Positions 55,160-64,000 of a stretch of 64,000 bases of DNA are shown here, one piece after another. Below the pieces are notes generated by a model, which was not told the origin of the DNA, made no database searches, and was given only the letters and a program-made list of their open reading frames with translations. The stretch is from positions 372,001 to 436,000 of the forward strand of contig CP150553.1 of the NCBI GenBank assembly GCA_049487715.1, in the 5' to 3' direction. Source of the stretch: Pycnococcus provasolii. Lineage: Eukaryota; Chlorophyta; Pseudoscourfieldiophyceae; Pseudoscourfieldiales. Positions within the stretch are counted from its first letter, which is position 1, and each line of letters opens with the position of its first letter. A program made the position numbers and the translations under genes.

Positions 55160-57151
55160 ATGCCGCTTATGCCGCACAGCAGCAGCAGCACACAGCGTCA
55201 TGGTCGTCATGCCTCCACCACCACCTTCTTGGGCTTGCCCAGGGAGGAGGCTTCGTCCTTGCACCTGCAAGGCGCGCGCGCTTCCACAACTACCACAATA
55301 AACGCACACGCCACGCAGACACCCAACACAAGTACAGGTAGTGGTGCCGGGTCCGCGACGACACGCGGGGTGCGAAGGACGACTGGTGATATGACGGACA
55401 CAGGGTTAAGAAGTCAGGCGAGACGGGGCAACACGGTAAGCGTTTCGCACGTGCAGCGAGGATACCTGCAGCCTAGAACCATGCCGATGCCGTCCTCCTT
55501 GCGCAACACGACCTTGCAGTTGCAAGGCGCACTCGCCAGCGGAGTCAACACAGCTGTAGCCGGGTCCGCGACGACCCCCGCGGCGCGAAGGACGACGGAC
55601 ACGACGGACACGGGCTTAAGAAGTCAGGCGAGGCGGGGCACCACGAGCGTTTCGCACGTGCAGCGAGGATACTCGCACGCGACTTCGCGAACACGCACAA
55701 CCTTGCACCGACGAGAGGCCACCGACCTCGCAACGGATATCGCTATCGCACGAGCTAACCTTAGCCTTGCGGCAAGCGCGTCTGCGCTGAGAAGAGGGAG
55801 CGAACTATCGCAGCGGGCATCGCAGCTGGCAGCCTCGACGTCAACGCCGCCGCTTCCAAGGCAGTCGAGACTGCCGGCGGGGAGCGCTGCCGCGCACGCT
55901 GCACTGCTAGAGCGCGCAAACAGTGCGCTCCTAGCGGCGCGACAAACCAGCCGCGAGCACGCGGAGACGCTACGCGCTGCAAGACAAAGCAACCGCGAGC
56001 ACGCGGAGGCATTGCGTGGCACATCGTTGACGGCACGGCGCACCGCTCGTAACTCTGCCACGATGCCGCCGCCTGCCGCTCCGTATCGGCCGACGGTAAG
56101 GTCGTCAACGCGTGCGGTGACGCCAACCGTGCGAATTGCCACTACCAACTCCGCCGCCACCGCCGCCACTGCCACGACGCCGACGCCGACACCGACACCG
56201 ATATCTGCACCGCGCATCGAACCTACAACAACCTCGCCAAGTTCAAAAAGTGCGACACCCGCGCTTGCCGCCGCATCGGCGAGCTGGGAAGGCGCGGCTA
56301 GCCTTCGCGGCACGTTGCGCGAGTTACAGCGGCAGCAGGGAGAGACGCTTCGGGAGCTGGAGCGCCTACGCCTCGAGCAACTTAACCTCAGACGCCAGCA
56401 GCAGACAGCAATCTTCCGGCTATTGGAGTCGGAGCGCATGCTGCTCGCACGCGCCGCCCCCGACGATGAGGCTGCGACGGACGCGTCGTGGCTGGATGAC
56501 AATCTCACTGCACGTACGGCCGTGCTTGACTTGCTCTCACATGCCGCGGCGTCCGCGCAGCCGAATGCAACTCAGCTCAGCTGGCGTTGGGATGCGCTCG
56601 AGGGATCTGCCCAGCGCGCTGCACTCGCGCATGCCGCACGCTTGCTTGAGGCAAGCTTGAGCCGGCTCGACGTGCAACTTTCAGCGCTCAATGCCGGTCG
56701 TCCTGCAGAGGCGGAGCGCGCGCTTCCGCCCGCACTCGTGGATGCCGCAGCGCCATCGTCGTCGGACTCCGCCGTGGCGCGCGCTGCGGGACGTGCGGAT
56801 GCGGCTGCCGAGGCTGTGACGCGTCTGGCGCGCGGAGTTCTGGCAGCTGTGCACGGCTCTGCGATGCGCCGCGCCGCTCTCGCTTCGGTGCACGGTGTCT
56901 TTGGCGACGAGGAAGATGCGGCTCCTCGTGGCGCGTCGTCCGAGGCGATAGCCTCCCTTGCGGAGACTCCATTCGGCGCGGGAGCGGATGATGCGAGCTG
57001 CGCCATTTGTCTTCGCGACTTCGAGACACCTGATTGTCTCGTGGTTCGTCTCCCAAAGTGTTCGCACGCGTTTCACAAAGGTTGCATCAGCGAGTGGCTT
57101 TGCATCCGTAACGCGTGTCCGCTGTGCAAGGCGAAGGCTTGCGTTACATGA
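55160..57151 (+). CDS. RING-H2 finger protein (E3 ubiquitin ligase type)
   Basis: 663 residues from ATG 55160. The C-terminal RING-H2 is complete: CAICLRDFETPDC, then CSHAFHKGCISEWLCIRNAC and PLCKA, with C3H2C3 ligands. The N-terminal half is Thr/Arg/Gln-rich. It contains a duplicated ~60-residue module around LRSQARRGNTVSVSHVQRGY, with copies near residues 75-105 and 145-175. A middle coiled-coil-like part (about 400-450: LRELQRQQGETLRELERLRL) precedes it. Substrates are unknown. TGTAA follows at 57202-57206. Confidence 0.8.
   Translation: MPLMPHSSSSTQRHGRHASTTTFLGLPREEASSLHLQGARASTTTTINAHATQTPNTSTGSGAGSATTRGVRRTTGDMTDTGLRSQARRGNTVSVSHVQRGYLQPRTMPMPSSLRNTTLQLQGALASGVNTAVAGSATTPAARRTTDTTDTGLRSQARRGTTSVSHVQRGYSHATSRTRTTLHRREATDLATDIAIARANLSLAASASALRRGSELSQRASQLAASTSTPPLPRQSRLPAGSAAAHAALLERANSALLAARQTSREHAETLRAARQSNREHAEALRGTSLTARRTARNSATMPPPAAPYRPTVRSSTRAVTPTVRIATTNSAATAATATTPTPTPTPISAPRIEPTTTSPSSKSATPALAAASASWEGAASLRGTLRELQRQQGETLRELERLRLEQLNLRRQQQTAIFRLLESERMLLARAAPDDEAATDASWLDDNLTARTAVLDLLSHAAASAQPNATQLSWRWDALEGSAQRAALAHAARLLEASLSRLDVQLSALNAGRPAEAERALPPALVDAAAPSSSDSAVARAAGRADAAAEAVTRLARGVLAAVHGSAMRRAALASVHGVFGDEEDAAPRGASSEAIASLAETPFGAGADDASCAICLRDFETPDCLVVRLPKCSHAFHKGCISEWLCIRNACPLCKAKACVT
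55373..55671 (+). repeat. ~90-bp in-gene direct duplication
   Basis: GCGAAGGACGACTGG onward (55373-55466) recurs at 55580-55671, with small in-frame indels, inside the RING-H2 gene. Confidence 0.8.
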
Positions 57152-57645
57152 CAAGGCCGTACCGTATTAACATATACATAACCTACAGACAGCATAGTAC
57201 CTGTAAGTTAGCTGTACCGTACATATTTCTTTATCTTATTAATACCTGTATGTAAATACGATTCTCACGTTTCGTTGGCACACACCAACCAGGCTGTACC
57301 GCTTCGTGCTGGCAGGCAGTCCAGACAGACAAACTTTTAACCTACAGTATGGTTTTGTTGCGCCATTTGTTGCGCGATTCCCTAAAGGTAAACTTTAGCT
57401 AAGGTTAGCTGAGCTGAGCTAACCATAGGGTCCATCCTGGTTAGGGTTAGGGTTAGGGTTAGGGCTTGTTTTGTTTTGTTTTTGTGTTTGGTTTTTCGGC
57501 TTGGTTCCTCCTGCTTCAGTGTTGTGTGAAGTCTGTTGTGCTCCGCTCCGGACGCTCCTTGCTCCTTGCGACTAAAGTTAGTTGTTCTTCGAGGGGGACG
57601 AAGAAGAACCCTCCGCGAGCCCAATTTCAGTTTTCGCTCAGGGTC
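57152..57645. promoter_or_regulatory. Intergenic region with telomere-like array before the 5-phosphatase
   Basis: Four perfect TTAGGG units at 57441-57464, about 180 bp before the ATG. AAGGTTAGCTGAGCTGAGCT repeats lie at 57400-57420. The open frame continues upstream of the ATG from 57466 but its first codon is TTG. Confidence 0.6.
57441..57464 (+). repeat. Telomere-like TTAGGG array
   Basis: Four perfect TTAGGG units in the upstream region of the 5-phosphatase gene. Confidence 0.95.
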
Positions 57646-60600
57646 ATGTCCGCCCCCTGGCTGACGGCGTCGTACCTCTCCGAGGTGCTCCGCAGCTGCG
57701 GTGCGGTAGTCATGGGGGGCGGTGGTAGCGTGGCGTGCGTGTCGTCCGCCTCCTTCGCCGCCCTGCTCCGCTCCACGGGACTCCCGCCCGTCTCACTGGC
57801 GCGCATCTGGGACGCGATGTTGGCTCACCAGAGTGCCAACACGCCCCATGCGTCCGCGTCGTCCGACGTCGTGACGCGTGAGCAGGTGGCAGTAGCTTTG
57901 CAAATGGTCGCGGCGTGCCAGGCGGGCATGGTGCTGCCGGGACTCCTGCCGCCGCCACATTCGTCGCCGATCCCGCCGCCGACGTGGACACAGCAGCAAG
58001 CCTCGCCTGTGTCGACGCCGACGCCAACGCCAACGCCGCAATATGTACTACCAATCGCCGCCTCGCCGCCGCAATCACAGTCGCCGACAAAGACGCCGGC
58101 TGACCCGTTTGCAGAACTCGCAGCGCTTTCCTCACCGCCGAAGCCTCAGCACGCGTCGCCGCCGATGACGTCCATGAAGGTCGCGAATCTGCAGCAGCAG
58201 TTGGGACAAATGCACGTCGGAGCTGCGAGTTATGTGGCGCCAACTGCTCCTATCGCGACACCAGCTTCCAACTCGTTCCTGTCGGCGGAGGTGCTTGCCG
58301 CGGGTGAGGCGGCGGCAAGCGCTGCAGTGCCTGCAAGACGCACGTCCAACTCCGACGTGCCACCGCAGAGTTGCTCGTTCGTGGAGGCTGCACAATCGCA
58401 TGTTGGCGCAAACGACGCACCTCTACTCGACTTGGGTGGGCTCGACACGCTGGACTGGAATGCACGAAACGATTCTCAGCCTACCGCTACAGCTATCGCG
58501 CACACTGCTCCCCCACCCTATTCTCCCGCCGCCGCCTCCCCCACCTCCTCATCCGCCGCCGCCTCACTGTCGTCACCTTCATTTCTGCCATCCTCATTTT
58601 CAACCGCACCTACTCCGCAAACCACACCCGCCCACGGTGCTGTTCTGTCGCCCGCTGGGGCCACGAGCACGACCACAGCAACAACCAGGGTGGACCTTGA
58701 GCCCCTTTCGGCCCTTCTTCGCCTCTCGCCCATGCTACCATCACACGCCATTAATCCCAAGAATGCAGCAGCACCGCCGACGATGAAACTCGCCTACGCT
58801 GGCAATGGAGCGCTCTTCGCATTTCCACCAGGACACGGCGGGGGTACGGCAGCAATTCATGCGGTTGCACGCTCATGGCCACGTCTGAGCGAACTGGCGT
58901 CAAGCCCGCCAGCTCGCGTAGAGGCTGCGTGCAGCGACGACGGTGACATGGCACCAAGCAGCTTGGTTCAGGGAAGTCTGGGCCGCTCCATGGCGATGGT
59001 GACTTCTGTATGCATCGATTCCAGGGAGGGTTTTCTCTGGACTGGTCACGACGATGGCGTGGTGACTGCCTGGCACATGGGTGGTACAAAGCCTGTGCCG
59101 TCAGCACAGACGCGAGTGCACAATTCGCGTGTAACCGCGCTATGCATCTGCCATGGCGTACCAGGTGGTGGTGCATATGACCAGACGTACCTGGTGACAG
59201 GATCGAGCTCGGGAACGCTGCGCCGCTGGGGTACGCGCACCTTTATCTCCACTTTTGCACAATCATTTGGGAAGCTGCAGCTTGACGCGTCAGCAAGCAC
59301 CGAGCTGCAGCCAACTGTGCATGCGGAAATTCGGCATGCCGTGCATTCAGGGTGCGACGGTGATAGGTGCATTGCATGGTTCGCTGGCGAGTTCTCCATC
59401 TCATGCTGGGACGTGAGTCGCTGTCGGCTCCTGCTCAAATTTGGTGCCGCCTCAGGACCTGGAGCGGATCTTTCGTCGCCTGATGCAGCTTGGCAGGCTG
59501 CTGATGGAGCTAATGACGACGCATACTTTGACGGTGCAGATGAAATTGCAGTGGGATCAAGCGCAGGCCAGAGTCGTGGCTTCGCTGGTGCCCTCGCCCA
59601 AAAGATTGCCCGCAGCAAGCTGGGGAAATATGCGGCGCGAGGAGCGCGCGGGGCCGTGTCAAGCGCAGTCAGCGGAATTGCCGCTGTGGCTCGCGCGACT
59701 GGAGCAGGCTCAGAGATGGCTGGAGCTGCACAGGCGCACCAGGCGAATTTACGGGCGCGCATGAGAAAGCGCGTTGCTGCTCTTTGCTCGGGAGGGAAGG
59801 GTGGTAGCGCTTGGATCGTGTACGAGGGTGCATACGCAAGCCTCGTGGGATGCGACGGCCGTGCCATCCTCAACACAGACGATGGCCCGGCGGGCATCAC
59901 TCACAACGATGATCATCCAATGGCGGGTGGGGCATTGTTCCAATGCGCCTGCTTTGTTCCTGGAAGCGGTCGCCAACCTGACAGCCTTTGGGTTGGAACG
60001 AGCGCCGGACGCGTGCGCGTTTACAACGCTAGCACAGGCTCATTATGCACCATCCTCATTGACGGTGTGGGCAGTGGCGTCATTCGAAGCATGGCGTGTG
60101 GACCGGACGTTGTGGCGGGGCTGTCAAGTAGTGGTGCTGTGCGCGTATGGGGCCAGCAGATTGTACTCAATGCAACCCGAGCGGCTGCTCTAAGGCAAGC
60201 TCTGTGCACAAGCCCCGCCGTGCCCTTCCGTGCGAGGCATACATGTCGCATATTCTGTGGGACATGGAATGTCAACGAACGCAAGCCAAGCTTGGAGCAT
60301 ATTGTCGCGTGGTTACGCGGTGGCTATACGCCCAATGCCGCGCTTGCAGCCCAGCCGGCTTACGATTTGGCGGTCTTCGGACTGCAAGAGATTGAGATGT
60401 CCACTTCCACGGTTGCCGCGGCTAGCTTGATGGAGTCTGTCGGAGGCGTGGCGACTGCTCCAGCCGAGGACGAGGCGAGAGGTTTCGCACGCGCAGACGC
60501 TCTATTTCCCGATGTAAATAGCCTTGGGGCGGTTGCGCAGTGGTGGGCAAATCAGCTGCGTGAGGGATTGAACGCATACACGAAAGCCATGAACACGTCG

Positions 60601-61743
60601 CCCGGGCAAAGCTCAAGCTGGACGTCAAATCCAGTACATGGCGGAGGAAGCGGTAGCATTTCATCCGGCGGGTATCGTCTAGCAGCTTGCCGTGCACTGG
60701 GTCCGAGTGCAATCTTCGTCTTCGCTCGCATCGATGTAGCGCGCTTCGTTGGAGAAGTGGAAACTTGTGCCGTGCCTTGCGGTGGACCGGGCGGGATGAT
60801 GGCCAACAAGGGTGGCGTGGCGTGCCGTTTGACGCTGTACAGGAGAAGCATTGTTTTCGTCAACTCACACCTGGCTGCTCATCAGGACAAGGTGGCTGAG
60901 CGTAATGCGCATTATGAGCGCATTGCATCGCAGATGCACTTCCACGGTACGCCGCAATTTGAGTCACAATCCAGCGATGTTGGCGATCCTTTTACGTCAG
61001 AAGCACCAGCTCTTCAAAATCTCGACGGAGGGGCCATGTGGCTTGGTGACTTCAACTACCGCGTCAATCATGACTACGATCGTGCTCGTGAACTCGCTAT
61101 TAAAGGTTCGCTGGACGAGCTCTTAAGCCGCGAGCAGCTTGCTATGGAGATGCAGAAGGGCTCAGCATTTCGTGGCTTCACGGAAGGTCCAGTCAGATTT
61201 CGCCCGACGTTTAAGTTCGACTCTTGCACGTACAAGGAGAAGAAGGGCAAGGGCGATAACTCAGAGGGCCCTACGGTGCGCGCCCATCGCACTAGCACTG
61301 TGTCTTCTACCGGGTCGAGTCGATGGGACATAGAGGACGATCCAAGCGACGCAAATGGAAACGAAAAGGATCCACTCGTTTACGATTTGTCCGAGAAAAG
61401 ACGAGTCCCAAGCTGGTGCGATCGTGTGCTCTTTCGCGGGGCGATACCTGAAAAATCGCCGACGTCTTCAGAGCGCGGCGCAAGCGCCGCGGTTACTGGC
61501 AGCGTTGCTGAATGGGTTCAATTTGGAGTGGAAGATTCCAAGGTGAATCGCGACTCGTCAGCTAAAACTCTCTCGGAGACTGTGCAAGGCTCGCCTGTGG
61601 TCGAAGTATATGACGGACTGACTGAAATTTGCCAATCTGATCATAAACCTGTGCTCTGTGTTCTGAATTATACCATAGAAAGTGACTCTACTAGGGAACG
61701 ATTCGCTGCCTGGTACGATGAAATTGTGAAATCGCGCCGATGA
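57646..61743 (+). CDS. Inositol polyphosphate 5-phosphatase with WD40 domain (FRA3-like) and N-terminal EH-like region
   Basis: 1365 residues from ATG 57646. Residues 1-90 (WLTASYLSEVLRSCGAVVMG, then LLRSTGLPPVSLARIWDAML) resemble an EH domain, which would bind N-P-F motifs. A long Pro/Ser/Thr-rich linker follows. About 440-900 is a WD40-type propeller (VCIDSREGFLWTGHDDGVVT; PDSLWVGTSAGRVRVYNAST). The 5-phosphatase domain starts IFCGTWNVNERKPS and includes FGLQEIEM, NKGGVACRLTLY, NSHLAAHQDKVAERN, WLGDFNYRVN, PTFKFDSCTY, VPSWCDRVLF and SDHKPVLCVL, all catalytic blocks present. Plant FRA3 (WD40 plus 5-phosphatase) controls phosphoinositides. The EH-like head appears extra. Confidence 0.92.
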   Translation: MSAPWLTASYLSEVLRSCGAVVMGGGGSVACVSSASFAALLRSTGLPPVSLARIWDAMLAHQSANTPHASASSDVVTREQVAVALQMVAACQAGMVLPGLLPPPHSSPIPPPTWTQQQASPVSTPTPTPTPQYVLPIAASPPQSQSPTKTPADPFAELAALSSPPKPQHASPPMTSMKVANLQQQLGQMHVGAASYVAPTAPIATPASNSFLSAEVLAAGEAAASAAVPARRTSNSDVPPQSCSFVEAAQSHVGANDAPLLDLGGLDTLDWNARNDSQPTATAIAHTAPPPYSPAAASPTSSSAAASLSSPSFLPSSFSTAPTPQTTPAHGAVLSPAGATSTTTATTRVDLEPLSALLRLSPMLPSHAINPKNAAAPPTMKLAYAGNGALFAFPPGHGGGTAAIHAVARSWPRLSELASSPPARVEAACSDDGDMAPSSLVQGSLGRSMAMVTSVCIDSREGFLWTGHDDGVVTAWHMGGTKPVPSAQTRVHNSRVTALCICHGVPGGGAYDQTYLVTGSSSGTLRRWGTRTFISTFAQSFGKLQLDASASTELQPTVHAEIRHAVHSGCDGDRCIAWFAGEFSISCWDVSRCRLLLKFGAASGPGADLSSPDAAWQAADGANDDAYFDGADEIAVGSSAGQSRGFAGALAQKIARSKLGKYAARGARGAVSSAVSGIAAVARATGAGSEMAGAAQAHQANLRARMRKRVAALCSGGKGGSAWIVYEGAYASLVGCDGRAILNTDDGPAGITHNDDHPMAGGALFQCACFVPGSGRQPDSLWVGTSAGRVRVYNASTGSLCTILIDGVGSGVIRSMACGPDVVAGLSSSGAVRVWGQQIVLNATRAAALRQALCTSPAVPFRARHTCRIFCGTWNVNERKPSLEHIVAWLRGGYTPNAALAAQPAYDLAVFGLQEIEMSTSTVAAASLMESVGGVATAPAEDEARGFARADALFPDVNSLGAVAQWWANQLREGLNAYTKAMNTSPGQSSSWTSNPVHGGGSGSISSGGYRLAACRALGPSAIFVFARIDVARFVGEVETCAVPCGGPGGMMANKGGVACRLTLYRRSIVFVNSHLAAHQDKVAERNAHYERIASQMHFHGTPQFESQSSDVGDPFTSEAPALQNLDGGAMWLGDFNYRVNHDYDRARELAIKGSLDELLSREQLAMEMQKGSAFRGFTEGPVRFRPTFKFDSCTYKEKKGKGDNSEGPTVRAHRTSTVSSTGSSRWDIEDDPSDANGNEKDPLVYDLSEKRRVPSWCDRVLFRGAIPEKSPTSSERGASAAVTGSVAEWVQFGVEDSKVNRDSSAKTLSETVQGSPVVEVYDGLTEICQSDHKPVLCVLNYTIESDSTRERFAAWYDEIVKSRR

Positions 61744-61841
61744 ATTTAATTATTTCAATTTGAATGTTGCTGTAGTCAAACATTATTTTTACATCTTGAA
61801 ACAAATAAAACAACGGCAAAAACAAAAATACTGTGTGTGTT

Positions 61842-64000
61842 TTATGGAGACCAAGGTGGTCTTGTAGCCGTTGCCTCGACAGCACGTGCAAGTGCATAGA
61901 TTGTGTTATGTCGCTCCATCTCATGAGATGTAGCCGTCGATGTGGTCGGTAAGGATGTTGACGATGCTGGTGGCGCATTTGAGCTTGAGGGAAAAGCGGC
62001 TGACTGAGGTTGCAACTCTCGCACTCCGCACTCCGCACTCGACATCACAGAAGTAGATGCTACGAATGGCACCGAGGGCGCCCTCGTGCAAAGGATCCAA
62101 TCGCTATGTTTTTTCCTTGTTGACACCGCCGCGCGCGCCAAAATCGCATCCACTTGTGCCTCTAGCTGCCCCGGAAATGCCTCACTTGGTGACGTTGCAT
62201 TGGCAGCCGCGCTTACTCCTTGAACAGCCGCATGTCCGCTTCCCATACGTGCAGAATCGAGACTTTCTCGACGCACGCGCTCAAGCTCTCGCTCGTAGAA
62301 ATCAGATCGAAATTTTTCGTGCGTCAACGCCTCGCGAAGCTGCTCCGCTACGGTCTGAAGCTCCTTATTCGCCCGCTTGAGTTGCGCGTCGTCGGTGCTA
62401 CGAAGATCGTGCAGAAGCACCTCCAGGGCATGGCGACGTGCGGCTTCCTTGTCGAGCTGCGCACGCAGCTCGTTCACTATTGTTTGGTTCTCTTCGCTTG
62501 GAAGTTTGTTATGGTCTTCAAGCATTTTTCTCTTTGTCTCTGAGTCAGCAAGAAGAGCTTCCATTCTCGTTCGATAGTCCAAAGCCTGGCTGCAAAACTT
62601 ATCAAATTGTGTCTTCACAGCGTCCAATTCCTGTCGAAGACGTGCTTCAGCTTCGTGATCAATGCTTTCCATGCGTGATTCAAGATTCGTTCGCGTCTCG
62701 TTCAGGCGAATAACAATATTTTGGTAAGACTGCCTGAGACGAGACACCGCACCTTCCAGCGAAGTGCTCTCAAACAGGACACAAGTTGTTTGCGTTCGAA
62801 TTGAACTATTCTCGTTCAGTTCTTGCCTGAGCTCATTCCCACGTTCAATCAGCTTCTTCTTCAGCTGAGAAATTTCTAAATTCGCTTTTGCCAAATCAAA
62901 CTCCAAATGACCGCGCTCCTCCGCCTGCAGGGCGGCGTGTGCTTCGGCCTGCATTGCCATCTGCTCATGCAGACGTGCCTCCGATGACTCGAGTGCATGC
63001 ACACGGCCGCGCGCCTCTTCGCATGCGGCACGAACACGTCTCGCATCAGCCTCCACACATCTCTTCGACTCTAGCTGCCTTGAAGAGCGCTCCAGCTCCG
63101 CGCGCGTACTCGCGAGCTCGCTCTCTAGACGACCGCGCTCCTCAGCATGCATGCTCTCCAGCGACGCAGACTCGGCCGCACGACGCGACTCCTCCTCCGC
63201 CGCGCGCTCCGCCAGAGAACGTGCCATCGAAGACGCTACGTCCGCAACCTGCTTCTGCAGAGACTCGCGCTCGCGCCTCCAGCGCGCCTCGCTCGCAGAC
63301 GCCTGCTCCTCAAGACGAGACACGTTCGCGCCGCCCTGTGAGCGCTCGCGCGACAACGCCTCCTCCAGCGACGCGCGCTCCGTCGCCGCTGACGCCTCCA
63401 GCACACGCAGACGCTCGCTCAGATCCGCCTGCTCCTTCGCCTTCTCAGACGCGAGCGCCTGAGCACGAGCCACCGCCGCATCCATCTCGCCGCGACGACG
63501 CTCCATCGAAGCCTGTGCCGCCGCGCGACGCATCGCGCTCGCCGCGCTCAGCGCCGACGCGCGTCGCTTGTGTCGCCTCGTCTCCGCCTGCAGGGCGGCG
63601 TGTGCTTCGGCCTGCATTGCCATCTGCTCATGCAGACGTGCCTTCGATGACTCGAGTGCATGCACACGGCCGCGCGCCTCTTCGCATACTGCACGAGTCT
63701 CGGTCGCGTCACGCTCGAGTCGCTCCAGCTCCGCGCGCGTACTCGCGAGCTCGCTCTCTAGACGACCGCGCTCCTCAGCATGCATGCTCTCCAGCGACGC
63801 AGACTCAGCCGCACGACGCGACTCCTCTTCCGCCGCGCGCTCCGCCAGAGAACGTGCCATCGAAGACGCTACGTCCGCAACCTGCTTCTGCAGAGACTCG
63901 CGCTCGCGCCTCCAGCGCGCCTCGCTCGCAGACGCCTGCTCCTCAAGACGAGACACGTTCGCGCCGCCCTGTGAGCGCTCGCGCGACAACGCCTCCTCCA
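61842..64000 (-). CDS. Long coiled-coil protein, 5' end outside the window
   Basis: At least 719 residues, still open at the right edge. Almost all is coiled coil: ARWRRERESLQKQVADVASS, ASTRAELERSSRQLESKRCV, LRQELDAVKTQFDKFCSQAL. Two large, near-identical blocks (ESMHAEERGRLESELASTRA; RLHEQMAMQAEAHAALQAE) repeat with about 630-660 bp spacing. The C-terminus is low complexity (PSSSNAPPASSTSLPTTSTA). The organisation resembles cytoskeletal or centriolar coiled-coil proteins, but no motif specifies one. Confidence 0.65.
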   Translation of the reverse strand, partial: EEALSRERSQGGANVSRLEEQASASEARWRRERESLQKQVADVASSMARSLAERAAEEESRRAAESASLESMHAEERGRLESELASTRAELERLERDATETRAVCEEARGRVHALESSKARLHEQMAMQAEAHAALQAETRRHKRRASALSAASAMRRAAAQASMERRRGEMDAAVARAQALASEKAKEQADLSERLRVLEASAATERASLEEALSRERSQGGANVSRLEEQASASEARWRRERESLQKQVADVASSMARSLAERAAEEESRRAAESASLESMHAEERGRLESELASTRAELERSSRQLESKRCVEADARRVRAACEEARGRVHALESSEARLHEQMAMQAEAHAALQAEERGHLEFDLAKANLEISQLKKKLIERGNELRQELNENSSIRTQTTCVLFESTSLEGAVSRLRQSYQNIVIRLNETRTNLESRMESIDHEAEARLRQELDAVKTQFDKFCSQALDYRTRMEALLADSETKRKMLEDHNKLPSEENQTIVNELRAQLDKEAARRHALEVLLHDLRSTDDAQLKRANKELQTVAEQLREALTHEKFRSDFYERELERVRRESLDSARMGSGHAAVQGVSAAANATSPSEAFPGQLEAQVDAILARAAVSTRKKHSDWILCTRAPSVPFVASTSVMSSAECGVRELQPQSAAFPSSSNAPPASSTSLPTTSTATSHEMERHNTIYALARAVEATATRPPWSP
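62921..64000 (-). repeat. In-gene tandem duplication of about 630-660 bp
   Basis: CCGCCTGCAGGGCGGCGTGT (62921) recurs at 63584 and GACGACCGCGCTCCTCAGCA (63128) at 63761; the offset changes from 663 to 633, implying a ~30-bp in-frame indel between copies. The second copy reaches the window edge, so more copies may lie beyond. Confidence 0.85.

Noticed and set aside
1-64000. tRNA, rRNA, CRISPR or bacterial operon features
   Set aside because: No T-loop-like GGTTCGA/AATCC pair in a cloverleaf context, no rRNA segments, and no regular spacer-repeat pattern; direct repeats are coding, telomere-like or retroelement ends.

Overview
The window looks like nuclear DNA of a unicellular alga, most probably from the green lineage. 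Plastid life is implied by an FKBP with a twin-arginine thylakoid signal, a CreA-family protein with a lumen-type signal and a DUF819 protein with a transit-like leader. A cilium is implied by a clear CFAP52 (FAP52/WDR16) gene. Plant-type relatives are frequent: GPAT9, DEG7, a WD40/5-phosphatase of the FRA3 class, an SGR6/MROH1 HEAT protein and a SYP5 Qc-SNARE. TGTAA, the usual green-algal 3'-end signal, follows many stop codons. The species is not determined.

The window is gene dense: about 36 protein genes in 64 kb, nearly all single-exon. I can support two spliceosomal introns, 410 bp in CFAP52 and 74 bp in an unknown gene at 54083-54993. I see no tRNA, rRNA or CRISPR array.

Layout. 1-16 kb: eleven consecutive genes alternate strand perfectly (HAD hydrolase end, GPAT9, mitochondrial carrier, i-AAA protease, unknown, small EF-hand protein, phosphatase with MA3-like tail, lumenal FKBP, basic unknown, DEG7, RCC1-like repeat protein). 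16-28.5 kb: kelch membrane protein, TPR protein, CreA, DHHC acyltransferase, four-EF-hand protein, CFAP52. 28.5-30.9 kb: an accessory stretch with a truncated retroelement bounded by ~125-bp direct repeats. 30.9-43.4 kb: prolyl 4-hydroxylase, proteasome chaperone PAC2, a second 2OG oxygenase, coiled-coil protein, F-box-like protein, TPR co-chaperone-like protein, and the 6-kb MROH1 gene. 43.8-54 kb: PAPS-type transporter, a gap with a degenerate coding remnant, SNARE, DUF819, VPS55, DUF2306, LACTB2 and unknowns. 54-64 kb: two-exon unknown, RING-H2 protein, inositol 5-phosphatase, and a coiled-coil gene cut by the window edge.

The strongest non-genic pattern is short TTAGGG/CCCTAA arrays, often as inverted pairs, in intergenic regions that contain at least one gene 5' end. 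I found none in the thirteen convergent 3'-3' gaps. Perfect palindromes also occur, one in a divergent promoter (1800-1833) and others just after stop codons. No operon logic applies. Functional themes are membrane traffic (VPS55, SYP5 SNARE, DHHC, MROH1), organelle proteolysis and folding (i-AAA protease, DEG7, FKBP), and cilium structure.
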